19,084 nt of DNA, from NCBI GenBank assembly GCA_004524515.1, contig SDNV01000049.1, positions 1 to 19,084 of the forward strand, written 5' to 3'. The notes beneath the pieces were generated by a model. It did no database searches. It saw nothing but the letters and a program-made list of their open reading frames with translations, and was not told the DNA's origin. The stretch comes from Promethearchaeota archaeon. Its GTDB lineage: Archaea; Asgardarchaeota; Lokiarchaeia; Sigynarchaeales; SOKP01. Positions 7,197 to 14,494 of this stretch are shown piece after piece. The stretch's first letter is position 1. Each line of letters starts with the position of its first letter. Position numbers and translations under genes: made by a program.

Positions 7197-10031
7197 TTGA
7201 ATTTAGAAGATAAGAAGATCTATTTTATCCTTTCCCCTCATATTAATTATTATCATTCCTATAGAGGTGATTCTATTGGACCTTCTGGATTTGGCAAAGA
7301 TATTAAAATAATGGCAGATATAATTAACGAATTAGATATCTTGGAAGATGAAGGTTTCTGCAATGGTAAATTACGAATTTCTTGGGATTATGGGGATATA
7401 TTCTGGTCTATTCAATTACAGAAAGAATATCAGCAAAACGTTTTGGATAAAGTGATTGAACGGTGTAAAAAAGGAAAGGACGAAGTTCTGATTGGTGCTT
7501 GGGGTAATGTTGCTAAACCAATACTCGATACAGAAGAGTTTTATCTAGATCATCAATGGTTTTTAGAAAATTCCATGGGAATTGGTGCAAAGCAATTATT
7601 CCCAGATCGGGTGGCCCCCTATGCTCGCACCCAAGAAACAATGTTTACTAATGGGATGATTGAGCATTATAATCAGTTAGGTGTGGAAGCAATTGGACTT
7701 TATTACTCTGTTGTACCATTTGACGTTGGTAGACCATTTATGAATCCACGTTTAACCTTAAATCAACAATTCGGATTAAATAAACTTAGGTCTAGCGTAT
7801 CTGATGCCTCTATGCTAATGATACCCATGATATCTTTTGGAGACATATATGATCATTTATCTATCAAAAGATGGTTTAGGAAAATTAGAAGATATCAGGA
7901 ATTAGAAAAAATAAGCGGTCATGCCTTACTTTTCTTGAATTTTGATATGGATTATGAGGGATGGGTTAATATGGGACTTCCTAAATTTCTTGATTGGATG
8001 CCAAATACCCGAGGTTTAAGGGAATTTGCTGAAGCAGTAGATGAATATGATTATGTTGAATTTGCAAATCTTCTTGATATTATACCTATATTTAAAAAAG
8101 ACATTCGAGGTGAAGTAATTTTAAGACCAGATGTAGCTGATGGAGTTTTTAACGGATTTTATAATTGGGCTCAAAAATTTGAAAATACTCATTTCTGGAC
8201 TATAGGTGAACGTGCTAGATGGATGAAATGCATAAGTGATACGTTAGTTTCAAATAAATTAGTTAGCAATGCTAGTTCTGAAATTAATAAATACTTGAGA
8301 GAGGGAAATGATGCTAATCAAACGTATATCAGAAATAAAATTTTGTTTGCATCAACTACGAATTATGGATTGGCTATGCCCTTTCTCCATCCACATAGAC
8401 ATAAAACTGCTTTAATTTATGCATTGAGAGCATATAACGCTTCTGAAAAAGCTGCTGAACTTTCTACTAAATTAGCTATAGAAAATATTATCAAAGAGGC
8501 TAATATTAATGAGTATCTATTGGTTATCATGCCCATTATTAATAGAGGGATTTCTAAGAATGAGCAAATTTCGATTAAATCTCCAATATATATTAATACT
8601 GAAATCCCTTTAGCTTTAGAGAGATTAATTAAAGATGAAGGTAAAGTTCTTGAATTAAAATGTATCCCATCTTCTCCAAGCTTTGATAGTAAACCAATTT
8701 ATTCGATATATGAAAATACGAGAGACTCAAGATTATATCTCGAGGCATTCTTTCCAAAGTCTTATTTTGATAATAATATTTTAATAGCATCATTAAATTT
8801 AAAGCCATTAGAGGCATCCTTATCAATCAAACCTGATTCATTATTTGCTTCAACTAAATTGCTCCAAAATCAATTTATTACCGTGGAATTTAATAATAAA
8901 GGTAAAATAATCTCTTTCAAATTTGATAATGAAGAATTTTCTTGTCCAAATTTCTTGGATTCAGCGGTAATTTTTGGAAAACCTGGAAAAAGAAAAAGAT
9001 TTAGTTCTCAAAAAGATAAAATTATAGTACTAAGAGATGGATCAGATGGTTTTTCCGCTTCAATTAGGATCAATACTGAATTTGAAATTATTAAAGATAA
9101 ATATGTAAGATGTGAAAAAATTCTTACGATTTATTCAGGAATAAAACAATTATTCGTGAAAGTCGCGATAGCGTATCCCGATATTAAAAGTCAAGTTACT
9201 GATAAGATAATTTCTGATTTTGTTCTTAACAAATATGAAAATAAATGGTATGAGGTTATGCCATGTGAGATACAACCTAATATTATAGGTGAAAATATTC
9301 CATTAAGAATTTGGAAGCGCAATTTTATGGGTTACGTTTCTTATTTTGATTTAGATATGAAAAGAGTAGATCGTAAGAATAAAAACATTGATTGTTTGGT
9401 CTCTAATATTTCGGATGGTTGGATGGCCCTTTCGAATAAGAAGAAGGGAATATTGATAGGTTTTAATTCTCTAATTGCTGCAAATTTTGCCTTTTCACCT
9501 ATTAAAATAAGAGATAAAGGATTTAAAGATATAAAAAGGAAAGGTCAACAAATCAGAATAAATCCATTTGGCACTTATTATGGCAAAATGCTGCATCATT
9601 GGACAGATGGCACGGGTCATGCACAAGAACTAGTTAAAGATACATTTACTTCATATCGCTCAACAGCCCCTACATATAATGGAAAAACTCTAAATTTTGA
9701 ACTAATATTAGCGCCATATCTAGGTGATGAACCTCCTGAAGAAATTCAATCTTCTGCAAATCATTTTTCCTTACCACCTCTAATTTTGATGAGAAAAAAG
9801 CATGAAAAAGAGATCTTTAATAATTATTCAAAATATAGACAAGTCGCCGAAAGATTATTAGATGAATTAGGGATTAGGGAAATTATTAATATGCCATATA
9901 TTGAATGGGTAAAAATTATAAACGAAAATTATGATCCCTCTAAAGAAGTATCAGATGAATTAGATATTTCGGCGTTCCGTAAAAAGGTGTTGATAAGGCT
10001 TTTAATTGATGGAATAAGAGGGAGAAAATAA
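7197..10031 (+). CDS. GH38/GH57-superfamily-like glycoside hydrolase (alpha-mannosidase-like)
   Basis: A 944-residue cytoplasmic protein with no signal peptide. The N-terminal third looks like the (beta/alpha)7 barrel of the GH38/GH57 superfamily: a first strand ending in SPHINYYHSYRGD (13-25), ISWDYGD (61-67), LIGAWGN (98-104), an acidic block FPDRVAPYARTQETMF (125-140) and NFDMDYEGW (248-256). A helical middle domain follows. From about residue 570 (FITVEFNNKGKIISF) a beta-sandwich resembles the GH38 C-terminal domain. The usual HxD or HxH metal motif reads HIN here, so the catalytic residues cannot be assigned. The TTG start is forced: a stop lies three codons upstream and the first in-frame ATG is at residue 39, inside the barrel. 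It heads an operon with a dehydrogenase and an aldolase, which suggests glycan breakdown. The family assignment is by pattern only. Confidence 0.72.
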   Translation: MNLEDKKIYFILSPHINYYHSYRGDSIGPSGFGKDIKIMADIINELDILEDEGFCNGKLRISWDYGDIFWSIQLQKEYQQNVLDKVIERCKKGKDEVLIGAWGNVAKPILDTEEFYLDHQWFLENSMGIGAKQLFPDRVAPYARTQETMFTNGMIEHYNQLGVEAIGLYYSVVPFDVGRPFMNPRLTLNQQFGLNKLRSSVSDASMLMIPMISFGDIYDHLSIKRWFRKIRRYQELEKISGHALLFLNFDMDYEGWVNMGLPKFLDWMPNTRGLREFAEAVDEYDYVEFANLLDIIPIFKKDIRGEVILRPDVADGVFNGFYNWAQKFENTHFWTIGERARWMKCISDTLVSNKLVSNASSEINKYLREGNDANQTYIRNKILFASTTNYGLAMPFLHPHRHKTALIYALRAYNASEKAAELSTKLAIENIIKEANINEYLLVIMPIINRGISKNEQISIKSPIYINTEIPLALERLIKDEGKVLELKCIPSSPSFDSKPIYSIYENTRDSRLYLEAFFPKSYFDNNILIASLNLKPLEASLSIKPDSLFASTKLLQNQFITVEFNNKGKIISFKFDNEEFSCPNFLDSAVIFGKPGKRKRFSSQKDKIIVLRDGSDGFSASIRINTEFEIIKDKYVRCEKILTIYSGIKQLFVKVAIAYPDIKSQVTDKIISDFVLNKYENKWYEVMPCEIQPNIIGENIPLRIWKRNFMGYVSYFDLDMKRVDRKNKNIDCLVSNISDGWMALSNKKKGILIGFNSLIAANFAFSPIKIRDKGFKDIKRKGQQIRINPFGTYYGKMLHHWTDGTGHAQELVKDTFTSYRSTAPTYNGKTLNFELILAPYLGDEPPEEIQSSANHFSLPPLILMRKKHEKEIFNNYSKYRQVAERLLDELGIREIINMPYIEWVKIINENYDPSKEVSDELDISAFRKKVLIRLLIDGIRGRK

Positions 10032-10051
10032 ATATTTTTTAAAAAAATATA

Positions 10052-10064
10052 GGTGAATTAATTG
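10052..10064 (+). promoter_or_regulatory. GGTGA ribosome binding site setting a TTG start
   Basis: GGTGA at 10052-10056 precedes the TTG at 10062 by five bases, the expected archaeal spacing. The next in-frame ATG (10074) is 17 bases away, too far for this site, so the TTG is the start of the dehydrogenase. Confidence 0.7.
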
Positions 10065-11078
10065 GATGGAAAAATGCGAGCTTTAATATTCCCAGAACCA
10101 TGGAAAATAAAATTAATAGAAACTGATATTCCAAAACCCGGGTCAAATGAAGTTTTAGCAGAAATGATTTCTGTGGGAATATGTGGAAGCGATGTTGGAA
10201 TATTTGAAGGAGATCATTGGATTATAGCCCATGAACCCGGTGGACATGGCCATGAGACGGGTGCTATTGCCGTTGAAGTTGGGAAAAATCTAGAAGGGCA
10301 AATAAATATTGGCGATCATTTAGCTAGAATGGGTCAAGGATATGCAGAATACTCTACTCATGTAAATATTATTGGACATGGTAAAGATGAATCAACTGGA
10401 GCAATCCCGATTGTAAGAAATGATCTTACTATGGATGAGATTTCATTCGCAGATGCTGTAGGCTGTGCAATAAATTGTTTCGAACGAGCTGAACTTGATA
10501 GGATTGAGGGAGAAAAAAAGGCAATAGTCTTCGGACTTGGACCAATAGGATTGATTCTTACTAAAATATTATTAAATAATGGTATTGAAGTTGCCGCAAG
10601 CGAACCTTATCATCATAAAAGAGATATAGCCAAAAAATGGGGCGCAAAAGTTTTTAATCCAAATGAATTTTCCAGAGCAACTCATGGTAATTATTCGGTA
10701 GCAAATGAGATCAAAAAAGCCTTTGGAGAGGCACACGCTGTATTTGAAATGGTGGGTCATAATGAAACTCTTCTTGATGCAATATATATCGTTAAATCTG
10801 GTTATCGAGTTATCGTGTTCGGAGCTCAAAAGATGCAATATATACCTTATGTGAATTGTCGAAAAAAAGGAGTGGAACTAGTCTACCCTGAGGCAATGAT
10901 AAATTCAAAAGCGGATAAGCATTATTGGGACGAGGCTCTCGATATGATTGCCAGCAAAAAACTTGATTTAGAAAGGCTAGTTAGTAAAAGAATTACATTA
11001 GAAGAAGCTGTTGATGCGTTTAAATATTATGATAGGGAAAAATGGATTAAGATCATTGTGGAACCCCAGAAAAAATAA
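10062..11078 (+). CDS. Zinc-dependent medium-chain alcohol/polyol dehydrogenase
   Basis: NAD(P)-dependent oxidoreductase of the medium-chain (threonine/sorbitol/glucose dehydrogenase-like) family, 338 residues. The catalytic zinc ligands are visible as C41 in GICGSD and H64-E65 in GHGHETG. The Rossmann motif is GLGPIGL (158-164), followed by ASEPYHHKRDIAKKWGA. The structural-zinc lobe with four cysteines is absent: after GDHLARM the chain goes directly to GYAEY, so it is a short member. An acidic E181 after strand 2 suggests NAD rather than NADP. It lies 30 bases after the glycosidase and 37 bases before an aldolase, so it probably oxidises a sugar or polyol freed by the first enzyme. Zinc-type inositol dehydrogenases exist in this family, so inositol oxidation is a weaker alternative. 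Confidence 0.9.
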   Translation: MDGKMRALIFPEPWKIKLIETDIPKPGSNEVLAEMISVGICGSDVGIFEGDHWIIAHEPGGHGHETGAIAVEVGKNLEGQINIGDHLARMGQGYAEYSTHVNIIGHGKDESTGAIPIVRNDLTMDEISFADAVGCAINCFERAELDRIEGEKKAIVFGLGPIGLILTKILLNNGIEVAASEPYHHKRDIAKKWGAKVFNPNEFSRATHGNYSVANEIKKAFGEAHAVFEMVGHNETLLDAIYIVKSGYRVIVFGAQKMQYIPYVNCRKKGVELVYPEAMINSKADKHYWDEALDMIASKKLDLERLVSKRITLEEAVDAFKYYDREKWIKIIVEPQKK

Positions 11079-11102
11079 TAAAAATTACAATTTATAATAT
11101 GA

Positions 11103-11118
11103 GGGAGGAAAAATCATT
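11103..11118 (+). promoter_or_regulatory. GGGAGGA ribosome binding site before an ATT start
   Basis: GGGAGGA at 11103-11109 is the strongest Shine-Dalgarno match in the window. It is six bases before ATT at 11116 and three before ATC at 11113. No ATG, GTG or TTG in this frame occurs between the upstream stop (11095) and GTG at 11308, which lies well inside the conserved fold. Confidence 0.55.
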
Positions 11119-12096
11119 AAGCAAAAAATTAATGGAGTTATTGTACCTAGTATTACATTCTTCAATGAAAATCTTGAAATTAATTCGGAATTAAATTCAT
11201 TATTAATAAAGCATATATTACTAAACGGTGCGGATGGTATCTTCTTATTTGGCAATACCGGAGAAGGAATTGCTTTTATCGAAAAAATTCATGAAAAGCG
11301 CAAATTCGTGGATTTAGCTTTAAAATATTCAGATCATAAAACTCCTGTTCTTTTAGGAGCCTTTGGATATAAAGCTGATGAAGCAATTAATCAAATTGAA
11401 TTATTAGGAAAGGATTATAAGACTTTAAGCTTTGTTATTACACCGCCTATTTCAAAGAAGCTGGAAAACAATGATTTAATTGCTTATTTCGAAACTATTT
11501 TAGGTTCGCTTACTTTAAAAAACCAGATTTTTCTTTATAATAATCCACATCGATTTGCTAAAAACAATATTAGAGCAGATACTATTAAACCTCTACTTAA
11601 TTTTGAGAATCTAAAAGGTATAAAAGATACAACTGCTAAACTAAAAAATACTTTAGAATTTATTGAGTATATAGGTAAAGATTTTGCTTTATATTGCGGT
11701 GAGGAAATGAATTATTCTGCTTTTCTTAAATCAGTTCCATTGGAACTTAGGATATATGCTGGATTAGTACCGAGCATCAGTAATATATCTAATATATGCA
11801 AAAAAATGTATCAAAAAGCATTAAATGGAGAAGATTCCCAATTAGACATATTACAGGAAGAATTATATAAGCAACAGAGAGGTTTTTATGATACAAAAGG
11901 ACCCATGGGTCGAGAAACTAGAGGTTTAAAACACACATTCTATATACTCTATAAAAATAAAACATCTTTACAAGAAAAGGATGCTACTATGGTTTCACCA
12001 GAATTATGGAGAATAGTTGAACAAGAAGTAAAAGACCGAATAAAAATTACAGTGGAGACCTTAGTGAAATCAGAAAATATATTGACTATAAAATGA
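11116..12096 (+). CDS. DapA/KDG-aldolase family lyase, apparently with ATT start
   Basis: Class I pyruvate-dependent aldolase of the DHDPS/N-acetylneuraminate lyase/2-keto-3-deoxygluconate aldolase family. Read from ATT at 11116 it has 326 residues: KINGVIVPSITFF opens the first strand, GNTGE (46-50) binds the keto-acid carboxylate, YNNP contributes Y141, and LKGIKDTT gives the Schiff-base K170, 29 residues after the tyrosine as in the family. A start at GTG 11308 would delete the first 64 residues including GNTGE, so that call would be a truncation. Alternatively, one missing A in the A6 run at 11123-11128 would join the frame to an ATG at 11099 (MREEKSLSKKINGV). An arginine at 146 matches the DHDPS substrate arginine. 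The operon context favours a 2-keto-3-deoxy-sugar acid, so the substrate is open. Confidence 0.85.
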   Translation: MKQKINGVIVPSITFFNENLEINSELNSLLIKHILLNGADGIFLFGNTGEGIAFIEKIHEKRKFVDLALKYSDHKTPVLLGAFGYKADEAINQIELLGKDYKTLSFVITPPISKKLENNDLIAYFETILGSLTLKNQIFLYNNPHRFAKNNIRADTIKPLLNFENLKGIKDTTAKLKNTLEFIEYIGKDFALYCGEEMNYSAFLKSVPLELRIYAGLVPSISNISNICKKMYQKALNGEDSQLDILQEELYKQQRGFYDTKGPMGRETRGLKHTFYILYKNKTSLQEKDATMVSPELWRIVEQEVKDRIKITVETLVKSENILTIK

Positions 12097-12105
12097 ATAA
12101 AGAAA

Positions 12106-13401
12106 TTAATCGTTATATACAAGAGTTTCTTGGACTCTTCTAAAAAATAAAATTGATCCTATTGAAAAAATTGGGGCGAATGCGAAAACCCAGACAAGAC
12201 CGTAAATAGTAGCTATTATACCACCTACTGTTACCCCTATAATCTGTGAAATTGTATTAACTACATTCAAAATCCCTAAGAATTTACCCCTTCTATCTTC
12301 TGGGAGAAGGTCTTGCGACCAGGCCCCAAGAGGGACTTCCATCCCTAAAAGTCCTATTAAAACTAAAGGCATCGCAATTAACAATATTAATACCTTATAT
12401 TGAGGGTAAAATAAAGCGGTTGGCATTATAAAAAAACCTATACTCGCTATTATGATCGCGGGAGCCACTGAATGTTTTCGACCGAATTTATCTGCAATTT
12501 TACCTAAGCTAATCATTGCTACTATCATTATTGGAGTAGATACTACGATGATAATAAGGAACTCAAGAGTCGTCATTGCCAACGAAAATAGGTAAACGAA
12601 TAAAAATGGTAAGACTACATAAATATGTGCTTTATAAATTGTTTGTGCTAAGACAATTCTAAAAAACTGGTTTTGTTTTTTAAATTCTTCTAAATTAAAA
12701 ATTTCTTTGAGTTCATATCTAAATTTGTTTTTGGGAGGCAGTTGTGAGGGAGGTAATTCTTTTAAAAGCAAAAATCCAACCATCCCACAGAGTATTATCG
12801 CACCTCCACCTATTAAGAACAGAAATAAATGACCTTCCCGAGTTATAATGTTTCCAGTACCTCTCTTAACTGTAAATATTTCATTCGCTATTAATGTTAA
12901 ACTTATAGCTGTTAATAATCCAATATTTGAAAATACATTGACAATTCCATTTGCTCTTCCCCGATGTTCGGTTTCAACTAAATCAGGAATTAATGCCCTC
13001 TGAGCTGTATAAAATGCGTTTGATGCAATTCCAATAATTATAACATCTAAAATAAGGCACATTAAAAAATCTTCAGCAAAAGCAAAAGTAACCATCGCAA
13101 TCCCGGCTATAAAACCAGATAGTAAATAAGGCCTTCGGCGACCTAATCTTGTTCTCGTATTATCGCTTTTTATTCCCCAAATAATCATCCAAATTAGCCC
13201 CATAATAGCAGATAACGAAACCATTATGGAGATGTAATAATATTCCAAATTCAGAACGTGATCTAAATAGGTATTAAAGAAAGAAGCCTCATAATATCCA
13301 AAAATCGTAGCGCCAGCAAAAATTATTCCTACTATTATAGCTGTTCTCTTTACTTTTTTAGGTAATTTTTCTAAAGTAACTCTTGTTTCCAATTTTTCCA
13401 T
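12106..13401 (-). CDS. MFS sugar transporter, GPH/SLC45-like
   Basis: A 431-residue polytopic membrane protein with about 12 hydrophobic segments and a cytoplasmic loop between the two halves (about residues 218-245, ELPPSQLPPKNKF). The loop after the second membrane segment reads SDNTRTRLGRRRPYLL (79-94), the signature of glycoside-pentoside-hexuronide:cation symporters and SLC45/sucrose transporters. The second half repeats it as GKIADKFGRKHS. It probably imports a sugar or glycoside by cation symport. It converges on the aldolase gene with only nine bases between stops, and the glycosidase and dehydrogenase lie just beyond, so it is the likely uptake partner of that operon. A purine-rich GTGGGGA lies about nine bases before its ATG. 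Substrate unknown. Confidence 0.9.
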   Translation of the reverse strand: MEKLETRVTLEKLPKKVKRTAIIVGIIFAGATIFGYYEASFFNTYLDHVLNLEYYYISIMVSLSAIMGLIWMIIWGIKSDNTRTRLGRRRPYLLSGFIAGIAMVTFAFAEDFLMCLILDVIIIGIASNAFYTAQRALIPDLVETEHRGRANGIVNVFSNIGLLTAISLTLIANEIFTVKRGTGNIITREGHLFLFLIGGGAIILCGMVGFLLLKELPPSQLPPKNKFRYELKEIFNLEEFKKQNQFFRIVLAQTIYKAHIYVVLPFLFVYLFSLAMTTLEFLIIIVVSTPIMIVAMISLGKIADKFGRKHSVAPAIIIASIGFFIMPTALFYPQYKVLILLIAMPLVLIGLLGMEVPLGAWSQDLLPEDRRGKFLGILNVVNTISQIIGVTVGGIIATIYGLVWVFAFAPIFSIGSILFFRRVQETLVYND

Positions 13402-13481
13402 ATTATATCCCCACTTGATATTATTGTTTTAAATAATTGTATATTAAATTTTAATGTTCAGATGTATTTTATCTATTAACT
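13402..13481. promoter_or_regulatory. Divergent promoter region, transporter / ATP-grasp gene
   Basis: An 80-base spacer. The minus strand has CAATTATTTAAAACAAT at about 13424-13440, placing a start near 13407. The plus strand has ATATTAAATTTTAA at 13441-13454, placing a start near 13473. Both genes would have leaders of about ten bases or fewer. Confidence 0.4.
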
Positions 13482-14369
13482 ATGGTTAAAAAAGTAGTCT
13501 TTTCTGCGAAAATGGAACATGATATTATAAAAACAGTTATCCCAATCTTAAATAACAAAATCAAGGATACTAATCTAATCTTTCACGATCCAACCAAAGA
13601 TTTTTTTGATTTAGCAGATATGAGGAACTCATTTAGTGATGTCGATTTGATGATCGTGAAAGTAGGAAGTGAATGTTCGCTCGATTTACTTCATTTTGCT
13701 AAACTATACAATATTCCAACCTTGCATGATATTGATACTATCATCTTAATTCGTAACAAGGTTGCCTTAGATCACGCATTACGAAAAGTATTACATGATA
13801 ACTCACACGATTTAGAAAAATTTTCATTACCTAAATCATGGACCCAAAATTTACTCAATGTTGATAGATTTAAAAAATGGGCAGTAAATAAATTACCCCT
13901 AGTCTTAAAGAGCCATTTTCAACACGATAAATATATGAGATTTAATTTTTTAGTTAGAGAAATTAAAGAAGTAGATCAATTCTGTAAAAAGTACTCTAAT
14001 TTCCTATATTACGATGTGTATATACAAAAATTTATTGAATGTGATGGAATTGACCGTAAAATTTATGTCATAGGTGATAAAATTTTCGGTCTCAAAAGGG
14101 AAAATCCAATTTATATTTATATGAGAGATAAACCTGATTCTATAGATGTTGATGTTATAGAAAGAGAAAAGTTCAATATTTCTAAAAATATAAAAACTTT
14201 AGCTAGCATTCTATCACGAGAACTACACTTGAAAATATTTGGATTTGACTTAATTAAGCCTATTAATCAAGATAAATATTACCTAATAGATTTAAATGAT
14301 TTTCCGGGATTAAGAGGAATAGAAAATATTGAACATATATTGGCTGATTTTATTAAGAGTTTAATATAG
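13482..14369 (+). CDS. ATP-grasp kinase/ligase, inositol-phosphate kinase (ITPK)-like
   Basis: A 295-residue ATP-grasp protein, fourth of its kind in the window. The pre-ATP-grasp domain spans about 1-95. LPLVLKSHFQHDKYMRF (138-154) carries K143 and resembles the FPFICKTRVAHG region of ITPKs, including a following histidine. YIQKFIECDGIDRKIYVIGDK (180-200) is the hinge-side segment. The metal triad is D256 (FGFDL), D270 and N272 (LIDLNDFPGLRGI). DLNDFPG is very close to the DINYFPG of ITPKs, though LRGI also recalls the SSPGLEGI of RimK. It is separated from the other three copies by the sugar-use genes. A membrane acyltransferase follows on the same strand after about 125 bases, with a T-rich stretch between, so it may be a single-gene unit. 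Confidence 0.82.
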   Translation: MVKKVVFSAKMEHDIIKTVIPILNNKIKDTNLIFHDPTKDFFDLADMRNSFSDVDLMIVKVGSECSLDLLHFAKLYNIPTLHDIDTIILIRNKVALDHALRKVLHDNSHDLEKFSLPKSWTQNLLNVDRFKKWAVNKLPLVLKSHFQHDKYMRFNFLVREIKEVDQFCKKYSNFLYYDVYIQKFIECDGIDRKIYVIGDKIFGLKRENPIYIYMRDKPDSIDVDVIEREKFNISKNIKTLASILSRELHLKIFGFDLIKPINQDKYYLIDLNDFPGLRGIENIEHILADFIKSLI

Positions 14370-14386
14370 GGATCATTACCTTTACT

Positions 14387-14412
14387 TTTTTATATAAGTT
14401 TGTTTTAATATT
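14387..14412 (+). terminator. Putative T-rich terminator after the fourth ATP-grasp gene
   Basis: A pyrimidine- and T-rich tract (ACTTTTTTATATAAG followed by TTTGTTTTAA) begins about 20 bases after the stop at 14369. It could terminate that gene. Its TTTATATAAG part could equally be a TATA box for the acyltransferase, with a leader of about 70 bases. Confidence 0.35.
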
Positions 14413-14494
14413 ACTAATAATACAAATAGATAAAAAATAGTTATTTTGAATTATAAATGAAATAAATTTAATATTCCATTTAATGGGTGAAATT

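Noticed and set aside
11099..11194. Short ORF from ATG 11099 (MREEKSLSKKLMELL...)
   Set aside because: It overlaps the aldolase in another frame and ends after about 31 codons. It is only meaningful as the possible true start if the A6 run is miscalled.
11308..12096. GTG at 11308 as start of the aldolase gene
   Set aside because: It removes the first strand and the GNTGE substrate motif, which are present and in frame upstream behind a strong Shine-Dalgarno site.
14483..14494. ATG at 14483 as start of the acyltransferase
   Set aside because: The GGTGA at 14486-14490 serves the ATG at 14495 and no comparable site precedes 14483; the difference is four residues and not critical.
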